A stretch of 10,338 nucleotides of DNA, taken from assembly GCA_003486945.1 (NCBI GenBank), contig DNFL01000299.1, positions 1 to 10,338 on the forward strand. The letters are read 5' to 3'. The position numbers and the translations under genes were made by a program. The stretch comes from Hyphomonas sp. (GTDB taxonomy: Bacteria > Pseudomonadota > Alphaproteobacteria > Caulobacterales > Hyphomonadaceae). Position 1 is the first letter of the stretch. Each line of letters begins with the position of its first letter. Of this stretch, positions 5,691 to 10,338 are shown in pieces. Under the pieces are notes generated by a model. That model had not been told where the DNA came from. It did not search any database and saw only the letters and a program-made list of their open reading frames with translations.

Positions 5691-6977
5691 ATGTCCGGAC
5701 GCCGCGTAGTCATCACCGGTATCGGTATCGTCTCGCCATTGGCCAATGGCCGCGAGGCGACCTGGGAGCGTCTGCTTGCCGGTAAATCCGGCGCAGGCAA
5801 GATCGACAGTTTCGACGCTTCGGACCTGCCGTGCAAGATTGCTTTCCAGGTTCCGTGGGCCTCAGGCCGCGGTGGCGGTGCGGGCGATGAGCATGCGTTT
5901 GATCCGGACAAGGTGCTCTCCGCCAAGGAACAGCGCCGGATTGACGAGTTCATCCTGTACGGCATTGCGGCAGCGGATGAAGCAATTGCAGACGCTGGCC
6001 TGAAGCTCGAAACAGACGAGCAGAAGGAACGCGCCGGGATCATGATCGGTTCCGGTATCGGCGGTCTCGAGACCATCTACGAGACCTCAATCATCCTGCA
6101 CGAGCAGGGCCCGCGCAAAGTCAGCCCGTTCTTCATTCCGGCCTCGCTGATCAACCTTGCCTCCGGGCAGGTGTCGATCCGCCACGGCCTCAAGGGCCCG
6201 AACCATTCGGTAGTCACGGCCTGCGCGACCGGCGCACATGCCATCGGCGATTCCGCGCGTCTCATCATGTACGGCGATGCCGACATCATGGTGGCGGGCG
6301 GCGCGGAAGCGGTGATCGGCAAGCTTGGCATCGCGGGTTTCTGCGCGGCCAAGGCGATGTCGACGAACTTCAACGACACGCCGGAGAAAGCTTCGCGTCC
6401 GTACGACAAAGACCGTGACGGTTTCGTCATGGGCGAGGGGGCGGCGGTGCTGGTGCTGGAAGAGTTCGAGCACGCTAAAGCGCGCGGCGCGAAGATCTAT
6501 GCCGAAGTGGCGGGCTATGGCCTGACGGGCGATGCCCACCACATCACGGCGCCGGCAGAGGGTGCCGAGGGCGGCTACCGCGCCATGAAGATGGCGCTGA
6601 AGAATGCGAAGATCGATCCGACCGAGATCGATTATGTCAACGCCCACGGCACCTCGACGCCAAAAGGCGATGAAGGCGAAGCCGGGGCGGTGGAGCGGGC
6701 CTTCGGCGATCACGCGAAGAACATCTCGATGTCGTCGACCAAGTCGGCCGTCGGACACCTGCTTGGCGCGGCCGGGGCGATCGAAGCAGCGTTCTGCGCG
6801 CTGGCAATCCGCGACCAGGTGATGCCGCCGACGCTGAACCTCGACAATCCGAGCTTCGAGACGGTGCTCGACCTGATCCCGCACAAGGCCAAGAAAGGCC
6901 GGGTGCGCGCGGCGATGTCGAACAGTTTCGGATTTGGCGGCACCAACGCCTCGCTGATCCTGCGTAAAGTCGACTGA
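5691..6977 (+). CDS. fabF: 3-oxoacyl-ACP synthase II FabF
   Basis: FabF is the elongating beta-ketoacyl-ACP synthase, which condenses acyl groups with malonyl-ACP. In many bacteria it also adjusts membrane fluidity by elongating unsaturated acyl chains. The 428-residue thiolase-fold protein (E. coli about 413) starts MSGRRVVITGIGIVSPLANG. The active site is intact: Cys178 (VVTACATGAHAIG), His319 (VNAHGTSTPKGD), Lys351 and His356 (KSAVGHLLGAAGA). The C-terminal glycine turn is NSFGFGGTNAS (411-421). The extra length lies mostly in a glycine-rich segment at 59-67 (GRGGGAGDE) between the first strands and the DEFILYG helix. There is no clear Shine-Dalgarno, but the start is 15 bp after the acpP stop, so translation may be coupled to it. 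FabB and FabF are hard to separate by sequence alone; the acpP-fabF neighbourhood favours FabF. Confidence 0.96.
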   Translation: MSGRRVVITGIGIVSPLANGREATWERLLAGKSGAGKIDSFDASDLPCKIAFQVPWASGRGGGAGDEHAFDPDKVLSAKEQRRIDEFILYGIAAADEAIADAGLKLETDEQKERAGIMIGSGIGGLETIYETSIILHEQGPRKVSPFFIPASLINLASGQVSIRHGLKGPNHSVVTACATGAHAIGDSARLIMYGDADIMVAGGAEAVIGKLGIAGFCAAKAMSTNFNDTPEKASRPYDKDRDGFVMGEGAAVLVLEEFEHAKARGAKIYAEVAGYGLTGDAHHITAPAEGAEGGYRAMKMALKNAKIDPTEIDYVNAHGTSTPKGDEGEAGAVERAFGDHAKNISMSSTKSAVGHLLGAAGAIEAAFCALAIRDQVMPPTLNLDNPSFETVLDLIPHKAKKGRVRAAMSNSFGFGGTNASLILRKVD

Positions 6978-7064
6978 TCCGGGCCTTTGCACTGCGCCGG
7001 GGGATTTCCCCTGCCGGGCGAGGAACGCTAAAGTCTGCCGGATACCGCTGAGACGAGGCCGTGC

Positions 7065-8108
7065 ATGCGATTCCTGAGAGCGCTGTTTGTCTGGATTTTC
7101 ATGCTGGCCCTCCTGGCCGGCGTGAGCCTTGGCGCCGGCTGGGTCTGGTTCAACAACGCGATCAATTCGCCCGGGCCGCTGGCCGAGGAGCGCGTGATCG
7201 AGGTTGCGCCCGGCGAGACGCTGACGGCGGTGGCGGCGCGGCTGGAGGCGGAGGGGGTGATCTCCGACGCGCGGCTGATGCGGATGAAGGCGCGGCTGGA
7301 CAAGACGGAGCTGGCGATCAAGACCGGCGAATACCTGATCGAGCCGGGCACCAGCCTCAATAAAGTGCTCAGCATACTGATCGAAGGCCGCTCGGTGCTG
7401 TATTCGATCACATTGCGCGAGGGGCTGACCACCGCGCAGATGCTGCGCCTGATCGAGAAGCATGACCATCTCGCCGGAGACCTGCCGGAGGAGCCGCCGG
7501 AAGGCTCGATGCTGCCGGATACGTACATGTTCCACAAGGGCATGACGCGCGCGGAGCTGGTCCGGAAGATGCAGGACGCGCAGGCGAAGGTGATCGAGGA
7601 GTTGTGGCCGACCAGGCAGGAGGGCCTGCCCTTCGATACGCCTGAAGAAGCAGTGATCCTTGCCTCCATTGTTGAGAAGGAAACCGGCAAACCGAGCGAG
7701 CGCGACGAGGTGGCGGGACTGTTCATCGGCAGGCTGAAGAAAGGCATGCGGCTCGAGAGCGATCCGACGATCATCTACGGCGTCTCGCGCGGCGAGCCGC
7801 TGTACAACGCCAAGGGCCAGCGCCGGCCGATCCTCCTGTCAGAGAAGAACCGGGTGACCGACTGGAACACGTATCAGATGGACGGCCTGCCGAAGACGCC
7901 AATTGCCAGCCCGGGGCGCGAGGCGATTGCGGCGGTGCTGAATCCTCCGAAGACGGACTATGTGTTCTTCGTGGCCGAGTGCAAGGACGGCAAGATCACC
8001 GGCGACCATGTGTTCAGCCAGACCTATGCGCAGCACCAGCGGGCCGTTGCGGATTACCGCGCCTGTGCCAACCGTGAAATTGCGAGAGAGCGGGCGGGGA
8101 GCAACTGA
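7065..8108 (+). CDS. mltG: Endolytic murein transglycosylase MltG
   Basis: MltG is an inner-membrane lytic transglycosylase that cuts nascent glycan strands and is thought to set their length or end their polymerisation. The 347-residue product has a short cytoplasmic N-terminus (MRFLRAL), one transmembrane helix at about 7-29, then a periplasmic body. A LysM-like segment (VAPGETLTAVAARLEAEGV, about 47-65) precedes the YceG-family catalytic domain. The catalytic glutamate is Glu204 in ASIVEKETG. Other family signatures are LPDTYMF (150-156), SDPTIIYG (232-239) and TPIASPG. The length is close to E. coli MltG (340). GAGG lies about 6 nt before the ATG. The gene follows fabF after 87 bp, containing a small GGGG-ATTT-CCCC dyad (7000-7011) but no T-tract, so readthrough from fabF is likely. 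Its stop overlaps the yicC start by one base. Confidence 0.96.
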   Translation: MRFLRALFVWIFMLALLAGVSLGAGWVWFNNAINSPGPLAEERVIEVAPGETLTAVAARLEAEGVISDARLMRMKARLDKTELAIKTGEYLIEPGTSLNKVLSILIEGRSVLYSITLREGLTTAQMLRLIEKHDHLAGDLPEEPPEGSMLPDTYMFHKGMTRAELVRKMQDAQAKVIEELWPTRQEGLPFDTPEEAVILASIVEKETGKPSERDEVAGLFIGRLKKGMRLESDPTIIYGVSRGEPLYNAKGQRRPILLSEKNRVTDWNTYQMDGLPKTPIASPGREAIAAVLNPPKTDYVFFVAECKDGKITGDHVFSQTYAQHQRAVADYRACANREIARERAGSN

Positions 8109-8995
8109 TGGGGCAATTGTCGGGGATGACCGGCTTCGCGCGGGCCTCTGGAGAGGAAAGCTGGGGCGCCTGGGCTTGGGAAGCAAAGAGCGTAAACGGC
8201 CGCTCGCTGGATGTGCGGGTGAACCTGCCGCCGGGCTTTGAGGCGCTGGAGCGGGAAGTGAAGGCCGAGGCGGGCGCGCGGTTCAATCGCGGTTCGCTGC
8301 AGGTGGGCTTGCGGATTGATCTGGCGGCGGGCGTGGGCGGCGCGGTGATCGACGAAGCACTGCTGGGCGCGATGATTGCAGCCACACGCAAGGCCGCCGG
8401 AACAGATGTCACGGCGGAAGCTGTGGCAGCGCTGATGACGGTCAAGGGCGTGGTGGAGATGGGCGGGTCTTCGCTTCGCGACCTCGCGCAGGATGAGGCG
8501 ATTGTGGCGCTCTTGTCGGCGGGCGCAAAGAAGGCGCTGGATGAGCTTGCGAAAGGGCGGCTGGCGGAGGGCAAGGCGCTGGCAGGCATGCTGGGCGGGC
8601 ATCTGGACGAGATCGAACGGCTCTCTGCGGAGGCGGCAACACATGCGGCGACGCAGCCGGGGCTGATCAAGGCGCGGCTTCAGAAGCAGCTGGATGAGCT
8701 GGACGCCGACAATCGCGTTGATCCTGAACGCTTTGCGGCGGAGGCGGCACTTTCGGCGGCGAAGGCGGATGTGCGCGAGGAGTTGGACCGGCTGGCGGCG
8801 CATGTGCGCACGGGCCGGGACCTGCTCAAGGCGGGTTCGCCTGCGGGACGCAAGATCGACTTCCTGGCGCAGGAACTGAACCGTGAGGCCAACACGCTCT
8901 GCTCGAAATCGATCAGTCTCGATTTGACGAATGCCGGACTCGGTCTCAAAGGGGTGATCGATCAGTTCAAGGAGCAGGCGGCCAATGTCGAATAG
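8108..8995 (+). CDS. yicC: YicC family endoribonuclease
   Basis: YicC/YloC proteins are endoribonucleases; E. coli YicC has been linked to turnover of small RNAs such as RyhB. The 295-residue product has the N-terminal YicC-type region (MTGFARASGEESW, then EAKSVNGRSLDVRV at about 25-38) and the C-terminal DUF1732-type signature GRKIDFLAQELNREANTLCSKS near 247-268. The latter contains the conserved Glu, Arg and Asn residues of the family. A central Ala/Glu/Leu-rich helical region (about 130-240) is expected. The start codon overlaps the mltG stop (TGATG, 8106-8110), with GGGGAG at 8096-8101, 6 nt upstream, so translation is probably coupled. The end overlaps gmk by 11 bp. The yicC-gmk pairing is conserved in many proteobacteria, which supports both assignments. 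Confidence 0.94.
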   Translation: MGQLSGMTGFARASGEESWGAWAWEAKSVNGRSLDVRVNLPPGFEALEREVKAEAGARFNRGSLQVGLRIDLAAGVGGAVIDEALLGAMIAATRKAAGTDVTAEAVAALMTVKGVVEMGGSSLRDLAQDEAIVALLSAGAKKALDELAKGRLAEGKALAGMLGGHLDEIERLSAEAATHAATQPGLIKARLQKQLDELDADNRVDPERFAAEAALSAAKADVREELDRLAAHVRTGRDLLKAGSPAGRKIDFLAQELNREANTLCSKSISLDLTNAGLGLKGVIDQFKEQAANVE

Positions 8996-9638
8996 CGGAC
9001 ACCCGAAGGATTCCGGTCGCCGGCGCGGGCTTATGCTTGTTCTGTCGAGCCCGTCGGGCGCCGGCAAGACGACGCTCGGCGAGATGCTCGTGAAAGAGTA
9101 TCCGGATGTGAAACTCTCCATCTCCGTAACGACCCGCGAACCGCGTCCGAATGAAGTGGACGGGGTGCACTATCATTTCCGGACGCTTGAGGAGTTCAAG
9201 AAGTTGGCCGCCGACAAGGCCTTCCTGGAATGGGCCGAGGTGTTTTCCGGCAGCTACGGCTCACCTAAGGCGGACACGGTTGCCCGCCTCGAGGCCGGCG
9301 AAGATGTGTTGTTCGATGTCGACTGGCAGGGCGCTGACGCGCTGCACGACCAGATGCCGAATGATGTCGTGTCGGTGTTTGTTCTGCCGCCCAGCATGGC
9401 GGCCCTGCGCGCGCGTCTGGAGAAACGGCCAGGCTCGACGCCCGAAATGGTGGCCCTGCGCATGGAGGGCGCCAAGCGCGAGATCATGCATTGGCGCCGG
9501 TATGACTACGTGATCGTCAACGAAGATCTCGACATCGCCTACCAGCGCCTGAAGCGGATACTTCTGACGGAGCGTTTGAAACGGCTGCGGCAGTTGGATC
9601 TGGAGGATCTGGTGCGCGGGCTGTTGAGCGAGAAGTAG
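8985..9638 (+). CDS. gmk: Guanylate kinase
   Basis: Guanylate kinase phosphorylates GMP to GDP with ATP, feeding GTP, dGTP and (p)ppGpp pools. The 217-residue cytoplasmic protein has the P-loop SPSGAGKTT (22-30) and the GMP-binding segment SVTTREPRPNEVDGVHYHF (47-65). The second GMP-binding region is FSGSYG (87-92), followed by DVDWQGA (111-117). The lid helix region leads to LRMEGAKREI with Arg159, and YDYVIVNEDL is at 173-182. In the lid the usual Asp of an R..DS.E.. pattern appears to be replaced (RPGSTPE, 148-154), a modest variation. AAGGAG at 8969-8974, 10 nt before the ATG, supports this start inside the end of yicC. An ATG at 9033 is possible but would leave almost nothing before the P-loop strand. 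The gene ends 5 bp from the convergent rsmA. Confidence 0.97.
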   Translation: MSNSGHPKDSGRRRGLMLVLSSPSGAGKTTLGEMLVKEYPDVKLSISVTTREPRPNEVDGVHYHFRTLEEFKKLAADKAFLEWAEVFSGSYGSPKADTVARLEAGEDVLFDVDWQGADALHDQMPNDVVSVFVLPPSMAALRARLEKRPGSTPEMVALRMEGAKREIMHWRRYDYVIVNEDLDIAYQRLKRILLTERLKRLRQLDLEDLVRGLLSEK

Positions 9639-9643
9639 CGCGG

Positions 9644-10338
9644 CTAGGCGAGGCTTGCCGCCAATATCCTGAACTGCGCCTGCGTCAGCGTTTCGGCGCG
9701 TGCGGTGGGGTCGATGCCGCAGTCTTCGAGCCATTGTTCCGCTTTCATCCCGCGCTTCTTCGCGAAAGGCTTCAGGGCGGCGCGGAGCATCTTGCGGCGT
9801 TGGCCGAAGGCGGCACCGGCGATCTGTTCGAGAAGCGCGATATGTTCGAAACGCTCCGCAGGCGGAAGAGGCGTGAGCACGGCCACGGCGCTGTCGACCT
9901 TTGGCGGCGGGCGGAAGGCGCCCGGCGGAAGGGTGAAGGCAATATACGGCTTTGTCACCGCATGGGCCAGCACGGCCAATCGTCCGTAGGCGTCGGTATC
10001 CGGTTTGGCGCAGATGCGTTCGGCGACTTCCTTCTGGAACATCAGCGCCATCTCGCCGCGCCAGTCGCCGGCCTTCAACCAGTCGATCAGCAGGATGGTG
10101 CCGACATTGTAGGGCAGGTTCGCGATGATCATCGCCGGGCCTGTCGCGCCGGTTTCTTCCAGCATGCGCTGCCAATGCACCTTGCGGGCATCTTTCGCGA
10201 TGACGTGGAGCTGGCCGGTCTTCGCCTCGGGCCATTCGAGGAGGGCCTCGGAAAAGCGCGGATCGGTTTCGACCGCGATCAGTTTCGCCGGGCCTTCATT
10301 GAGGATGGCGCGTGTCAGGCCGCCGGGGCCGGGGCCGA
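9644..10338 (-). CDS. rsmA: 16S rRNA dimethyladenosine transferase RsmA/KsgA (N-terminus cut by window edge)
   Basis: RsmA dimethylates two adjacent adenines (A1518 and A1519 in E. coli numbering) near the 3' end of 16S rRNA during late 30S assembly, using S-adenosylmethionine. The frame is open to the right edge and 230 residues plus the stop are visible; about 45-50 N-terminal residues are missing. The visible part starts in the SAM-binding motif I (GPGPGGLTRAIL), continues with the acidic motif II (VETDPRF) and DARK, and has the catalytic NLPYNVGT motif IV. The C-terminal domain includes FRPPPKVDSAVAVL and the region KMLRAALKPFAKKRG. A GTG at 10178-10180 is in frame but lies after motif I and cannot be the true start. 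It converges on gmk with 5 bp between the stops and no obvious terminator hairpin in the gap. Confidence 0.96.
   Translation of the reverse strand, partial: GPGPGGLTRAILNEGPAKLIAVETDPRFSEALLEWPEAKTGQLHVIAKDARKVHWQRMLEETGATGPAMIIANLPYNVGTILLIDWLKAGDWRGEMALMFQKEVAERICAKPDTDAYGRLAVLAHAVTKPYIAFTLPPGAFRPPPKVDSAVAVLTPLPPAERFEHIALLEQIAGAAFGQRRKMLRAALKPFAKKRGMKAEQWLEDCGIDPTARAETLTQAQFRILAASLA

Noticed and set aside
7000..7011. GGGG-ATTT-CCCC dyad between fabF and mltG as a terminator
   Set aside because: The stem is only 4-5 bp and no T-tract follows, so it is unlikely to terminate transcription.
6087..7535. 482-codon minus-strand open frame opposite fabF and mltG
   Set aside because: Its Arg/His/Gln-rich composition is typical of an antisense shadow, and fabF and mltG on the other strand have intact active sites.
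8054..9121. 355-codon minus-strand open frame opposite yicC
   Set aside because: Arg/Leu/Gln-rich shadow of the yicC coding strand; no ribosome binding site or family signature.
10178..10180. GTG as the start of rsmA
   Set aside because: The frame continues upstream through SAM motif I (GPGPGGLT) and VETDP, so the real start lies beyond the window.
1..10338. Defence system, CRISPR, transposon, toxin-antitoxin or tRNA gene
   Set aside because: I looked for repeats with spacers, transposase or integrase motifs, small paired ORFs and tRNA-like cloverleaf segments and saw none. The sequence is nearly filled by conserved housekeeping genes.

Overview
The window is a GC-rich (roughly 60-65% by eye) stretch of alphaproteobacterial chromosome made almost entirely of core genes. 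The gene order dnaB / rplI-rpsR-rpsF / fabD ... fabG-acpP-fabF-mltG-yicC-gmk / rsmA, the long C-terminal tail on bL9, and the closely packed genes suggest the Caulobacterales, most likely Hyphomonadaceae. That placement is inferred from gene order and protein style, not from a database comparison.

Layout. Positions 1-1034 (minus) hold the first 344 codons of the replicative helicase DnaB, cut by the window edge inside Walker B. A strong intrinsic terminator at 1112-1145 separates it from the ribosomal protein operon rpsF-rpsR-rplI (2385 down to 1170, minus), whose genes are 13-18 bp apart. A 212-bp divergent intergenic region (2386-2597) holds a good minus-strand promoter candidate for rpsF, overlapped by a palindrome, and leads rightward into fabD. 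A minus-strand gene for a probable exported alpha/beta-hydrolase of the Esterase (PF00756) type (3572-4432) then interrupts the fatty-acid cluster. It converges on fabD with a 20-bp gap and diverges from fabG across a 157-bp region containing overlapping TGCAGC/GCTGCA dyads. From 4590 the plus strand carries fabG, acpP, fabF, mltG, yicC and gmk. A separate promoter candidate precedes acpP, and mltG-yicC and yicC-gmk overlap by 1 and 11 bp. Finally gmk converges, with a 5-bp gap, on rsmA (ksgA), which runs off the right edge.

Function. FabD loads malonyl onto AcpP, FabF condenses it with the growing acyl chain, and FabG reduces the resulting 3-ketoacyl-ACP, so most of the type II fatty-acid elongation core is here. 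MltG cuts nascent peptidoglycan, YicC is an endoribonuclease, Gmk makes GDP for nucleotide supply, and RsmA modifies 16S rRNA. The cluster therefore joins envelope growth, translation and nucleotide supply.

Novelty. I see no mobile element, CRISPR array, tRNA, rRNA or defence system, and no evidence of an undescribed multi-gene system. The parts not explained by conserved gene content are the inserted esterase gene and the dyad-symmetric sequences in the two divergent intergenic regions. No gene-free stretch exceeds 300 bases.
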